Shown piece after piece: positions 24,124 to 35,340 of a stretch of 64,000 nt of DNA. The notes under the pieces were generated by a model that was not told the origin of the DNA, did no database searches, and worked only from the letters and a program-made list of their open reading frames with translations. Numbering within the stretch: position 1 is the stretch's first letter; each line of letters opens with the position of its first letter. Both the position numbers and the translations under genes were made by a program. The stretch is taken from NCBI GenBank assembly GCA_024509875.1, contig JAMPIV010006387.1, positions 229,501 through 293,500 of the forward strand, written 5' to 3'. Source of the DNA: Oreohelix idahoensis (Eukaryota; Mollusca; Gastropoda; Stylommatophora; Oreohelicidae).

Positions 24124-25241
24124 TTGTTGGTTTTTCGTTTGAAAGACATTGTTGACATTTATTCCATTGTAACCATTCGCGTTTCTATTCATCACTATGA
24201 AAACGACACCAACAATAACTGGTAGGCCAGTGCGGTCTGGAAGTAATTTCAGGAACGTACCCATCCAATTGATCGTTTGAAAAGAAGAATTTTTACTTTC
24301 AAGGCGACATCATCTCATTTTGGATCCTGGCGGAATATGAATCAAAATCAACTCAAATGCTCAAAGTCTTCAATCAACCTCCATCTCTTCATCATTATTG
24401 CGTGCGAGCTGTAATCTAGATACGCAGAGCGAAGTATTGCATCCTCTTACGTACATACACGGGGACAAGGCACTTTGATTTTTACCTGCACGCGAGCTAA
24501 GTATAACTTGTATCCGTTATACCCTTTATTACTATTAGCTGTGCCTTGATTGATTATGTACACTTATATATTTTCTATGTTATGTGTTATGTTTTGTGTA
24601 TTCTTCGCGGGAGGTTGGGCGGTAGATCTGACGAACGAGATCCATCTCGAAGTCAATTCGGGCTCTTCGTCAGACGTTCTGTAGGACATTATTTTGCAGA
24701 CTTCCCGCAGTGGAATGTTCCTACGCGTGAGCGTAGAAGGATTCTAGGTCCACTGTGTCTGGTGGTCTGTGACACCTGTCTGTGTTAGCTGTAGTGTCAC
24801 GTTTACTTGTTGTTTTTGGTAGCTATTTTTACTTGTGCCTTAGTTTTATGATGAATTTTGTATGTGATTATTGTCCGTCTCACCTTTCCTGTCGTTTAGT
24901 TTTTTACAAAACCTTTGTTTTTACACTGTGGTGTCTATTGTCTTGTTGGATTTAATCGCAGTTATCATCGTAATTCTTTACGACATTCCATTTTAGTTTC
25001 CCATTTTATTTTAATTGGATTTCTGCGAACGTCTTCGTTTGGCTTGAATATCTTGTCGTGTCATTATTGTGCTATTGTCTGTCACGTTATTGCTTTCACA
25101 CCATTACATGTTATAAAGTACATTATTAATTATTAATATTATTGCCTATAATATAAATTGATTTTACCGTTCTAGAACAGGAACGAAGAACACTAGTTGT
25201 AGTAACACTTTTAAATAGTATTATTACATAATAATATTGAA
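24124..25241 (+). other. Untranslated leader of the LTR element
   Basis: About 1.1 kb between LTR and gag start without a long frame. A primer-binding site should begin at 24124 (ttgttggttttt), but I cannot match it to a specific tRNA. Confidence 0.6.
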
Positions 25242-27509
25242 ATGGCTACCTTAGACTATTTCATTAAGCAAGCAAAAGCTCTTCAGATGGCTCCTGATGA
25301 AGCAAAAACATTTGCACTTGCAGAATATAGGAAAGCTCAAGAAATAGAAGCCGAACAGAGAAAGTTAGAAACTTTAAGACTAGAAAAACTTCAATTTGAG
25401 GCAGATCAAAAACGGATTGAGGCTGAGGAACAAGAGAAGAAGAGGAAATTTATGGCTGAGGAAGAGGAGAAAAAAATGAGATTAGCCGCTGAATTAGAAG
25501 AGAAACGATTTCAGCGAGAGGCAGAACAGAAGCAAAAGGAGTCTGAAGAAAGACTTAGAAAAGAAATGGAAGAAAAAAGATTAATAGCTGAAAAAGAAAT
25601 GGAACAGAAACAAAAAGAAATAGAAGAAAGGAGATTAATAGCTGAACAAAACACAAAACGACTTCAGCTTGAGATGGAAGAGAATGAAAGAAAACGACAG
25701 CATGAACTGAAATTAGCAGAGTCAGAATATGAGAGACTTAGGTTAACTCAGGAATCTAATTCTCAGAGAACTTTTGAAAACCACACTTCATCCAGACAGG
25801 ATCATTTTAAGGAAATTCACCTTAAATTGCCAAAATTTAATCCTCCGTCTGATGACGTAATATTCTTCCTAGATAGGTTTGAGGCCACTTGTGGGTCTTA
25901 TAACGTGGATAAAGCTCTATACTGTACGTATTTATCCAGATTACTTACAGGAGATGCATTAGCAGTTTATCATACCACCAGCATTGGTGATAAAAATGAC
26001 TACAATGCTCTTAGAGCAGCACTTCTGCAAAAATTCCAAATGACAGAAAACGAATATCGTTTGAAATTTCACGCATTACTACCTCAATCTGGCAGAAATT
26101 TTAGTGATTTTCTGTCACAGATACGACTAACATTAGAAAGATGGATCGAATTATCCAAAATTGAAAAGTCGTATGAAGGTCTCTTTGATTTACTGATGCG
26201 CGATAAGGTACTTTCGTCGGTAAACCCTACACTTCTCGCATTTTTACACGAACGGAAACCTTTATCAATGAAAAACTTAGAAGAACATGCAAAAAATTTT
26301 TGCACTGCTCACCCAAACATGGATCTAAGTAACGCGCAGATTAAGAGTGAATTGCCTGTTGCTTTTGCAGCACAACAAAACAATTTTTCACGCAATCGTT
26401 CTTTTAGTGCTGATAGGTATGTCAATAAGGGAAATAATCATAATTTCACCAATGACAACTTTTACAAAGGGAAGCAATTTCAACAATCTGCTCCATTTAA
26501 TGTTTCTTGGAACCAAACTCATAGATCGCGAGATTTTGGTAACAATTATTTTAAAAATAATCAGGGACATTATAATAAACAAAACTGGAGATCAAGATCT
26601 CAGGGTCCGCAAAACAGACAATTTTTTGGAAATAAACCATTTAACCAACATCATAACGATCATTCTACAAATTATCGGACTAATCCAAATTTTAACTCTA
26701 GCAGAAACGACAATTATGGCAATTTTAATGACAAAAATCACAATCGATCGCGCCGACGAGATAGATCGTTGAATAATACAGGTAGACATTCTAATGTTGC
26801 TTTTAATGATACACAGGCTAACATTGAACAGGGTAAAGTAGCTGAAACTCACAATGCTATGTCTTGTTCTCTAGATTGTTCCCAGGTGAAAGACTGCCCA
26901 GAATGCTCGACTCTTTTCCAGCCTAAGGCGATCACGACGCTGCGTTGCGGACATACCTTGCCTAGCCTGCCTGTAGTCTGTACAGCCACTGCTGCGTCAG
27001 TACACCAGGGACAGGGCTCTCTTAAGTTTAACAAGGGATTTGTCAATAATATTTCATGCTCTCTCCTATTTGACTCAGGTTGTACAACAATCGGTGTCCG
27101 GACTTCGCTGATCGACCCAAGTTGTGCCACGGGCCGGGTTGTCAAATGTGTAACATTTGGTGGCACTATTGAAACATTTCCCACTGCTATTATTGATCTT
27201 AACACACCTTTCTTTTCAGGAAAGATCCAAGCATGTCTTCTGCCTAACCCAATTTGTGATGTGATACTTGGTCGCATACATGGTATTAAAGAGTGTACAC
27301 CACAGCAAATTGCTGAATGGGAAAAGCGACATATTCAAACTGCAAATGCAGTAGTGACTAGAGCGCAAGCTACTAATATGTCGCATGATACACCTATTGA
27401 ACCTACAGTTCATACCACTTGTGATGATGATGCTCCTATTTCACGGGAGTTGTTTGCAACATTGCAAAAGAATGATAATTCATTAAAAAAAATTCTTTCA
27501 GTATGTTAA
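25242..27509 (+). CDS. gag-pro: Gag-protease polyprotein of the Gmr1-like element
   Basis: 755 codons from ATG at 25242. Residues ~15-180 are a highly charged Glu/Lys/Arg coiled coil. Residues ~190-350 form a retrotransposon gag (capsid-like) domain with FFLDRFEATC and LLTGDALAVYH. Residues ~385-530 are Asn/Arg/Phe-rich and basic, standing in for a nucleocapsid; no CCHC knuckle is seen, only a Cys cluster (CSQVKDCPEC) near 550. The aspartic protease has its active site DSG at residue 611 (LLFDSGCTTIG) and the closing VILGRIHG near 674. The frame ends just as the pol frame opens, with a short overlap at an A8 run. Translation as a Gag-Pro precursor is expected for the family. Confidence 0.92.
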   Translation: MATLDYFIKQAKALQMAPDEAKTFALAEYRKAQEIEAEQRKLETLRLEKLQFEADQKRIEAEEQEKKRKFMAEEEEKKMRLAAELEEKRFQREAEQKQKESEERLRKEMEEKRLIAEKEMEQKQKEIEERRLIAEQNTKRLQLEMEENERKRQHELKLAESEYERLRLTQESNSQRTFENHTSSRQDHFKEIHLKLPKFNPPSDDVIFFLDRFEATCGSYNVDKALYCTYLSRLLTGDALAVYHTTSIGDKNDYNALRAALLQKFQMTENEYRLKFHALLPQSGRNFSDFLSQIRLTLERWIELSKIEKSYEGLFDLLMRDKVLSSVNPTLLAFLHERKPLSMKNLEEHAKNFCTAHPNMDLSNAQIKSELPVAFAAQQNNFSRNRSFSADRYVNKGNNHNFTNDNFYKGKQFQQSAPFNVSWNQTHRSRDFGNNYFKNNQGHYNKQNWRSRSQGPQNRQFFGNKPFNQHHNDHSTNYRTNPNFNSSRNDNYGNFNDKNHNRSRRRDRSLNNTGRHSNVAFNDTQANIEQGKVAETHNAMSCSLDCSQVKDCPECSTLFQPKAITTLRCGHTLPSLPVVCTATAASVHQGQGSLKFNKGFVNNISCSLLFDSGCTTIGVRTSLIDPSCATGRVVKCVTFGGTIETFPTAIIDLNTPFFSGKIQACLLPNPICDVILGRIHGIKECTPQQIAEWEKRHIQTANAVVTRAQATNMSHDTPIEPTVHTTCDDDAPISRELFATLQKNDNSLKKILSVC

Positions 27510-30304
27510 CAAAAAGAATACAAGCAACAAACTTGCAAAATCTAGACATGACTTTTTACTTAAAAATGGGATTTTGGTTAGAGTCATACGGGAAAAGGAT
27601 TTATCCTTATGTTCTCAGATTCTTGTCCCATCCTGTATGAGATCTCGTATATTACGACATGCTCATGACTCGCAATGTGCGGGCCATATGGGTTTTTCGC
27701 GTACCAAATCCAGAGTGCTTTCGGCATTCTACTGGCCAGGCGTCCATAGAGATGTTACTCTCTATTGTCGGTCCTGTTTGATATGTCAAGAAGTTAAGGT
27801 ACGGGGTCCATTTCATGCGGCTCCTATTCAAGCTGCGGACATCCCGATTAGACCATTTGATAAAATGGCCATTGACATTATTGGTCCAATGCTCCCATCT
27901 GCTAGAGGGCATACGCATATTCTTACGTGCATTGATATGTGCACTCGTTGGCCTGAGGCCATCCTTCTCAAGAACACTTCATCTGCCAGTGTAGCAGAGG
28001 CATTGATGTTAATCTTCTCACGCATTGGTTTTCCACGGAAAATTTTGTCGGATCATGGGGTTCAGTTCATTTCTGAATCCATGTCTCAAGTGATGAAGAC
28101 ATTAGGTATAGATAGATCTCTTAGTTCTATTTATCATCCGATGTCAAATGGGTTAATTGAGCGTCTCAATAGGACACTCAAGCAGTTGTTGGGTAAGATG
28201 ACTCAAGACCATCCCCAAGACTGGGATCGGGTCCTACCCGCTTGTCTCTTTGCGTATCGCGAGGTACAAAATCAAGCAACGGGGTTTTCTCCGTTCCAGC
28301 TTGTTTTTGGCATGCAACCACGCGGTCCGATGTCGTTAATCCACGACTTATTGGTGGATGAGAATATTGAAGAGGAAACTCAATCCTCTTATGAGTATGT
28401 GATCTCTCTTAGAAAGAAAATCATAGATGCTTGTAGACTAGCTACTGCATCATCCGAACATGCCAAAGAAAAAGCTCGTCTATCTGCAAACAAATATAGA
28501 CGTCTTCGCCAGCTCATACCTGGTGATGAAGCTTTTGTATTACTCCCTGCGCATAACAATCGTCTTTTAATTACCTGGAGAGGTCCTTTCAGGATCATCT
28601 CAAGAATATCCGATGTCGACTACATCGTTGATGTTAATGGCAAACATAAAACCTTCCACATTAACATGTTGAAGGAGTATTACTCACGTCCTGATTATCT
28701 ACAATCGGTGTTCCAAGCAACTGACGATCCTACACCACCTATTCAACACTATTCTAGTTTGTCAGTCATCCAAGAAGAGGAATCTTCTTTCGATGATGTA
28801 CAACTACCAATACCAGTTGTACCACTCCATTCCACTGAGAAATGGAATGATGTTACTATCTCATCTACTCTTACTGATGATCAACGTCAGCAAGTCTCTA
28901 AAATTCTACACACGTATGAGGATGTCCTCACCGACATCCCAGGTCATACGTCAGTCATCCAACATGACATTATTTTGACTGACGATACACCGATTCGAGT
29001 TCGCCCATATCCTATTCCTTTACACTTTCGTGATAAGGTTGATAAGGAATTGGATGAGATGCTCCAATTAAATATAATTGAACCATCTTCATCACCATAT
29101 TCTTCTTCTATGGTAATCATTAGGAAGAAAGACAACAATATACGTCTTTGCGTAGATTACAGGAAGTTAAACAAAGTTACAAAATTCGATGCGGAACCAT
29201 TACCTCTTTTAGACGACTTATTAGAGAAATTATCTCATGCTACATTCTTTTCGAAATTTGACCTTTCAAAGGGTTATTGGCAAGTGCCACTCACTACGAA
29301 AGCAAAGCCATTCACCGCTTTCTCGACGCCACGGGGTCTTTTTTCAATATAATTTTATGCCTTTCGGGTTAATGAATGCGCCAGCTACCTTTGTACGCAT
29401 GATGCGCCGCATATTGTCTCATCGTCCCGATGTCATTACTTATATAGATGACATCTGTCTTTTCAGTGACTCTTGGGATGAACATATTCAGGGTTTAAAA
29501 TCTTTACTTTCTACCTTACAGGATTATAACTTAACAGCGAAACCTTCAAAGGCTTTTGTCGGTTTTCATGACATCTCATTTCTTGGTCACCGTATAGGTC
29601 GCGGTTTAATGTACACAGAAGACAGTAACGTCTCTAAAATTTTAAACATCTCAGCACCTAAGACAAAAAAACAAGTGAGGTCACTCTTAGGACTAATACA
29701 GTTCTATTCTAAATTCATCCCTCATTTGTCTACTATAACTGCACCTCTTTCTTCGTTACTGAAGAAAGGCACACCTAATGTAATAAAGTGGTCGCAGGAT
29801 CACCAAACGGCGTTAGACTATATAAAACAAATTTTTTCAAATAAGCCTTTTTTAAGGTTGCCTAACAAAGATCTCACCTTTGTTCTTCGCAGTGATGCTT
29901 CTTCCTACGCTATCGCGGCAGTTTTGATGCAGGAATACGGAGGCACCTTATTTCCCATTATGTACGTATCCAGAAAGCTTACGACGAGCGAGATGAAGTA
30001 CTCCGTTCTAGACAAAGAGCTTCTCGCTCTTGTCTGGGCAATCACAAAACTGGATCGTTATCTCCTCGGATCACACTTTGTGGTGGAGTCTGACCAGAAA
30101 GCTCTTACCGCATTGAATACTGGAAACGTTAAGTCATCAAAGTCAGCGCGTTACGCTATAGCTCTTCAACCGTTCCATTTTGAGATACGAGCTATTCCTG
30201 GAGTACAGAATGTATTTGCAGACTGTCTTTCAAGATGCCCTAGTGAACTTGGTGAAACTAAACCACTTTTAGATGGAGAAACGTCCTCACCGAAACATGA
30301 ATAA
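27487..30304 (+). pseudogene. pol: Pol of the Gmr1-like element: integrase then RT-RNase H, one internal frameshift
   Basis: The frame opens at 27487, one base out of phase with gag. Numbering from codon 27574: an HHCC zinc finger (H31, H38, C68, C71), an integrase DDE triad D101, D160, E196 with the usual 35-residue spacing, and a chromo-like C-terminus (RLLITWRGPFRII ... KHKTFHINMLKEYY) near 335-370. RT follows (RPYPIPLHFRDKV, LCVDYRKLNKVT, FDLSKGYWQVPL). At ~29340 a T6 run shifts the frame; the downstream frame carries NFMPFGLMNAPATF, the catalytic YIDDICLF, LGHRI and RNase H (LRSDASSYAIAAVL, YSVLDKELLALVWA), ending at 30304. All catalytic residues are intact, so one indel is the only visible lesion. 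Confidence 0.92.
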
Positions 30305-31278
30305 CTTTGTACAGTGTCATTAATTGTACATCTGTGAAGACTATGTGTAGTTCTGCAGTATTCGTATATATATAACTTTCAGAACATACTTACATATGGA
30401 TTATAACATTATTTCTTGTGAAGTAACGTTTTATTAGAACGGGAACAGTGATATTAAAGTAACATTTTTTCTTAGTATGGAAACATTGGTAAAAAGCAAC
30501 AAACAGACATTCATTAGTGTTATGGAACATATTACACTACATATCGTGTTCGTAAACTTATTTCGTGCATGGAACATTAGGAACATATTCTTGTTGACTC
30601 TAAATAGTTCTGAACGAATATTCACAATGACTGAAATTAGAATTACTTAGAATAAAATTACTAGTTATTTATTTATGTGTAATTAAGTACTAGAATTAGA
30701 TTAATTCAATTTAATTCAATTTTGATTGTTTATAAATCACACATCTACTAACGTTATTAGTGTCTCGCAATACGTGTAGTCACGTATCCCACTACATGAT
30801 ATTTTACTTTTAGATAACTAGTCAAACTTACTAGTGCTAGATATCAGTAAGTGCGTTGCTTCTTAAAGTGTTTAATTATGCATTGCTTCATTTTTGCATG
30901 TTGTATTTTAAAAAATTTTCTGTTCTTTTGATTTTCTTATCATTGCTTATCATCAGTGTTGCTGTTCATTTTCATTTTTGAAATCATATGTTTCAAATTT
31001 TGTTGAAAACTTAGTTGAATTTTATTATCATCTTTTTTGTTGATTCTTCATTTTCATTTTCAACTTCTTTTTACTTCGAATATTACCACATCGTTCCAAA
31101 GTAGGTCGATGGTGGATGTGTGCTTTAATGCATACTGTCATTTAGTTATATTAATTTCAAGTCAGTATTCTTTTCTTAATATGATATAATTTTATGCATG
31201 TCATAAATCTTGTTGTAGTTTTGACTCACCTCTCTCGAGTAATTAGTTCGAAAAAAATTAATGGGATTAATTTTTTTA
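30305..31278 (+). other. 3' untranslated region of the LTR element
   Basis: About 1 kb between the pol stop and the polypurine tract. It is T-rich toward its end and has no env-like or other coding frame. Confidence 0.6.
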
Positions 31279-31298
31279 AGGGGAGGTAATAAGGGAGC
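31279..31298 (+). promoter_or_regulatory. Polypurine tract
   Basis: aaggggaggtaataagggag lies immediately 5' of the 3' LTR, the expected position for plus-strand DNA priming. Confidence 0.75.
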
Positions 31299-32275
31299 TG
31301 TTACGTACATTTATTACCTAAGGGGGTAGTCTTCGGTCCTGCCAAATGTACGCACCAGTTTTATGTAGTTATATTGTTTGAGCGTTCGATTGATTCACGC
31401 ACTGACGTGCACAAAGCAGTGAGTGTTGCTTTGGACGCACGTGTAACCTAGTTGAGTAGTTTGTGACGTCATGTTTTGAAGTGGAAACATGGAACTGTCT
31501 TGTGTCCATGATAGTAATTTTATATTTCGTATTCAATGGCATTTTAAGGAAGCCATTTATTTCTAGTGATCTGTATTGGTCTTCAGGTCGAAACCAATAT
31601 CAGGAATGTCACGTGAGTTATCGTCCCACTTCTTATTTTAATGCTGTATGAAAAGGGCCGCTCTAATACTAGTCTAGCGGGAATTAAGATGTTCCTAGAA
31701 TGGATCTACAGAGTCGCTTGCCTTTAAGATTTGAATCGTAGACGGAGAATTCCTACGAGTAGAAGAAGTTATATTGTTTATCTTACGCACATGTTTTATA
31801 TGCCGTACATGCTTCAATGCCAAAGTCGTGGCTTGGATGTAAAGAGAGGTTAGCCAACTGAAAGCCTTTACTGTTAGGATTATCGTATATGACTTTGTGT
31901 GAAAATTATATGATGTACAACGCTATGTATGAAGAACGTCTGGGAATTTCAACAAAATGTAATATGGAAGATTTCACCCCAGAGTATGTATACGTTACCA
32001 TGATAGACGTCCTTGAAAGAAGGTCAACGGTCGTGACTGAGAAGGATATTATACGGTAACAGTTTTGTAATCCTTGGTCTATGGACAGAGGTCTTTACTA
32101 GAAGAGAATCTTCAGGAACTTTAGCAGTAATAAATCAATATGTTGTCGTGTGATCTTTGCGCCTGTGACGATGTCCGTCTTGTCCACTTCGTGTCCTGGT
32201 GAATAAAATCTATGTAAAGTTATCAACGACTCGTGTGATGCCAATATTTGACCAGTTCACACAATTCAAGATACA
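31299..32275 (+). repeat. 3' LTR
   Basis: 977 bp, the same length as the 5' LTR. AATAAA is at 32202-32207. It differs from the 5' LTR by C for T near 31563 and C for T near 31951. Confidence 0.95.
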
Positions 32276-32692
32276 CAATTGAGCATTGAAATAAATAAAG
32301 AGGGAAACCCGATGCCTTTGAACAGTAAATAAATAATACACATAAGGCACTCATAAGAAAATAAAAAAAAGTAGAAAACTAGACAACAGAAGTGATAGGA
32401 TAATTCTGCGGATTTAAGATCAAGACCACCGAAACAGTTATATTAGCTGGGGTGTTCCTTTGACCAATATTCCGTAGTTTTGTATGGTGGTCATGCATAT
32501 GACTGCTGTCCACGAAGCACTATTTCTGTGGCACTTAGGTGGCAGTGCGGTTAGTCATGATTCACTCCCGTAGTGAGGCAGTGGTGCCATTACTCCCCTA
32601 AACTTAAATCACAACTTTTATTTCTCAGACATTATTTTGTTTTCTCGAAATATACTAAAATCAAGAAAAGAGTGAACAATACAGAAACATAC
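32276..32692. other. Intronic sequence between LTR element and exon 4
   Basis: A-rich; no gene or repeat was recognised. Confidence 0.4.
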
Positions 32693-32772
32693 CTCAATCT
32701 TGTTCTCTTTGAGATCTGGCAAAAGTAGAATGGTTGTGGCTTCAGGCACGTTCAAATCAACTGAGTCATCAT
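32693..32772 (-). CDS. SDC-like: Syndecan-like proteoglycan, exon 4: acidic stalk
   Basis: An 80-base minus-strand exon between a catcag acceptor and a gtatgt donor. It encodes DDSVDLNVPEATTILLLPDL and then KENKIE. The entering AT completes an Asp codon with the last G of exon 3, and it exits in phase 0 into exon 5. The acceptor has a poor pyrimidine tract, which is the main weakness. Composition (acidic, no Cys) suits the ectodomain stalk between the second thyroglobulin domain and the membrane. Confidence 0.75.
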
Positions 32773-33593
32773 CTGATGATACACAAATATCATGGTTTTA
32801 CCAGGGTTTTTCTCTCCCTTCCCCCCGAAATCAAATCAGGCAACAAATGCCCTGGCGTTTACTATGTAACCAAAATTTTTGTAGCAGCTGAAAAAATTGA
32901 CTTTTTAAACACTTTTTTTAAGCATCATCTGAGTTTTGTATATTTGTTACATTTCACATTTTTGATGCTCAAAACCTCTACGTTCCACTCATCACAGAGA
33001 ACTGAAACTTTGCAAATGGCTACTTTTTTTGTTTGTTACAGTTTTATCTTTAAAGTTTTGACCCGCATTGACACAGCCAATTTTATGACTAAAATAATTT
33101 AAAACAAGGTGTAAATAACTCCATTGATGTAAGGTATTTAGTTTTCATGGCTAGAAGATTTGTCAATGGTCTAGTTTTCCTGTGGCTGTTGCCAATCATA
33201 TCATACTTCATTATATGGAGACGTCTTCTTATGTTAGTGCTTACATAAGCTCTCATACATAAGCTCTCATACAATCTTCTGTAGTTCTCTGTCAGCTCTG
33301 CCAGAGCCTTGTTGGCTAGCTGAATTCAGGAAAATTCCCTTTCGTCTGTCTGTGTCTATCCCTATGAGTAAGAATTATAAATTCATCTTAGGAATGTGGA
33401 TTTGTCCAGGGAAGGCAGTCTAGTCAACGTGAGGCATTTGTTTTTGGTAATTTAGTCTTAGGAATGTGGTCTGGTCCAGGGGAGGCAGTCTGGCAATGGG
33501 AGGCATTTGTTTTTGGATGAGGTTAGGTTTGATGGAGACAGTCTGCTCACAGGGAGGAATTTATTTTTGTTTGGACTAAAATAATATGTGTCC
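32773..33593. other. Intronic sequence with a degenerate ~75-bp repeat
   Basis: 33385-33590 contains two to three diverged units built on aggaatgtgg, ccaggg(g/a)aggcagtc and aggcatttgtttttgg. Nothing is supported in 32773-33380. Confidence 0.5.
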
Positions 33594-33665
33594 AGATAGG
33601 CAAAGCCACTTACCACAGCTGGGTACGTCTGGAATGTGGACTTCTGTACCAGATACTGTTTCCTG
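33594..33665 (-). repeat. Duplicated 3' half of exon 3 with splice donor (long target-site duplication)
   Basis: About 72 bases nearly identical to 35119-35193, covering the last ~54 bases of exon 3, its cttac(c) donor complement and a little intron. Roughly five mismatches separate them. Together they flank the LINE at 33666-35118. Confidence 0.8.
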
Positions 33666-35118
33666 GTCCAGATGTTTCAGCAGAGACCATCAAAACTGAT
33701 ATTGATACTTCTAGAGATATTATACAAACTGCTTGGCAAAGTCTGGGAGATAGAAGAAATACCAGCAGAATGGAAGGAAGGTTATCAGGTCAAGTTGCCT
33801 AAAAAAGGTAAATTTACAAGAGTGCACAAATTATAGAGGAATAATATTACAATCAGTGCGAGGAAAAAGTATTAAACAGAATCATCCTTGAGAGATTAAA
33901 TGAGTCCATAGACAAGCAACTTAGAGATGAACAAGCTGGTTACGACAAAACAGATCCTGTACAGAGCAGATAGCTACATTCAGAATAAGAGTTGAACAAA
34001 GTCTGGAATGGAATTCATCGCTATGCATCGGATTTGTGGGCTATGAAAAGGCATTTGACAATGTAGACACAGAATCTCTTTGGAAATTGATGAGGCATTA
34101 TGGAGTGTCTATAAACATCATTAACTTAATAAAGAAAACTTACGAAGACATGACATGCAGAGTTCTTCATGAAGGACAACTTACAGAACTGTCAGAGATA
34201 AGAACGGGTGTGCGACAGGGATGCCTCTTGTTTCCATTTCTTTTCTTACTAGCAATAAATTGGATTATGAAAACATCGACATCACACAACAGAAATGGAA
34301 TCCATTGGAATGTAATTAAACAGCTTGATGATCTAGATTTTGCAAATGACTTGACTCTTCTGTCCTATAACCATAATCAGATGCAAGACAAAATGAAAAT
34401 GCTCGATGAGAGGTCACAACAAGTGGGTCTGAAAATACGCAGGGAAAAGACAAAGATTATGAGAATAAATGCAAGAAATTATAACAAGGCTGAACTTGAA
34501 GAAACATCATTAAAATATGTAGAATCATGCATATATTTTGACAGCAATATAGACAAAGTTGGAGGGACAGACAATCATATCAAAATAAGAACACAAAAAG
34601 CAGGAGGAGCTTTCATTGCATTGGAAAATATATGGAGATCAAGAGAAATCAAGTCCAACATGTAAATAAGAATCTTCATCTCAAATGTCAAGTCAGTCAT
34701 GTTGTATGGATCTGAAACATGGAGAACAAAAAAAAGTTACAGACATTCATAAACGGGTGCTTACGTAGAATAGAAGGACTGAAATGGTATGACAAAGTCA
34801 CAAATGTGGAACTGATGACAAGAACCAGACAAGTGCCTGTGGAACAAGAGATGAGAAGAGGATGTGGCGATGGATAGGACACCCATTGAGGAAACCTGTT
34901 GATAGCATTACAAGGCAGTCCTTGTTCTGGAATCCACAGGGTAAGAGAGGCAGAGGTAGACCAAAAAACACATGGAGAAGAGAACTGGAAACAGAGGTGA
35001 AAATGATGAGGAAGATGTGAAAAGAACTTGAACTGTTGTCATGTGACAGGAGGACTTGGCATGTGTTTGTTGAAGGCCTATGCTCCTTGGGGAGCTAAAG
35101 GATGTTGACTGATTGATT
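33666..35118 (+). mobile_element. 5'-truncated LINE (same family as LINE A)
   Basis: It begins within the RT region (corresponding to the GPDGIPAEA codons) and runs to the same 3' end (gaaggcctatgctccttggg), finishing in a gattgattga tail. Frames 33700-33836, 34036-34665 and later pieces show GVRQGCLLFPFLF, LDFANDLTLLS and the Arg-rich C-terminus. The RT catalytic FADD reads FAND. Several frameshifts and stops are present. Confidence 0.85.
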
Positions 35119-35139
35119 GAGATGGACAAAGCCACTTAC

Positions 35140-35340
35140 CACAGTTGGGTGAGTCTGGAATGTGGACTTCTGTACCAGATACTCTGTTTCCTGTGCTTTC
35201 ATCCACACAAAAGCACAAGGAACCATGGCACTGCACACGGTCGAACAGACCATCACTTGCACATTTTGGTCTGAAAGTGCCCAAAAGCTTGCTCCGGACA
35301 TGCTGAACAAGTAGGTGTACACAGACAGGTAGATTAGTTC
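35140..35340 (-). CDS. SDC-like: Syndecan-like proteoglycan, exon 3: second thyroglobulin type-1 domain
   Basis: A 201-base minus-strand exon between a ttcaaacag acceptor and a gtaag donor, phase 1 on both sides. It encodes one complete thyroglobulin type-1 domain with six cysteines in the expected order: VCV, RPKC, the VQC motif (RVQCHG), then CFCVDESTG (hallmark CWCV-type motif with Phe for Trp) and the closing PNC. Such domains bind or inhibit cysteine proteases or mediate protein contacts. The symmetrical phase allows the exon to be gained, lost or skipped without a frameshift. Its 3' part was duplicated by the neighbouring LINE insertion but the exon itself is intact. Confidence 0.92.

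Larger units (their letters stand above)
23147..32275 (+). mobile_element. Gmr1-like Ty3/gypsy LTR retrotransposon, about 9.1 kb
   Basis: Two 977-bp direct LTRs (TGTTACG ... GATACA) bound a gag-protease frame and a pol in which integrase lies upstream of reverse transcriptase and RNase H. That order is copia-like, but the protein motifs are gypsy-type; the combination defines the Gmr1 group (Goodwin and Poulter's deuterostome elements). No envelope frame follows pol. The 4-5 bases flanking each end (ccagt / caatt) do not form a clean target duplication. It is antisense to the host gene, inside its 15-kb intron. Confidence 0.93.

Noticed and set aside
26347..26772. 141-codon frame inside gag
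   Set aside because: Alternate frame of the Asn-rich part of gag; composition artefact.
23142..32280. Clean 4-5-bp target duplication of the LTR element
   Set aside because: The flanks ccagt and caatt do not match; either one mutated or the insertion was atypical.
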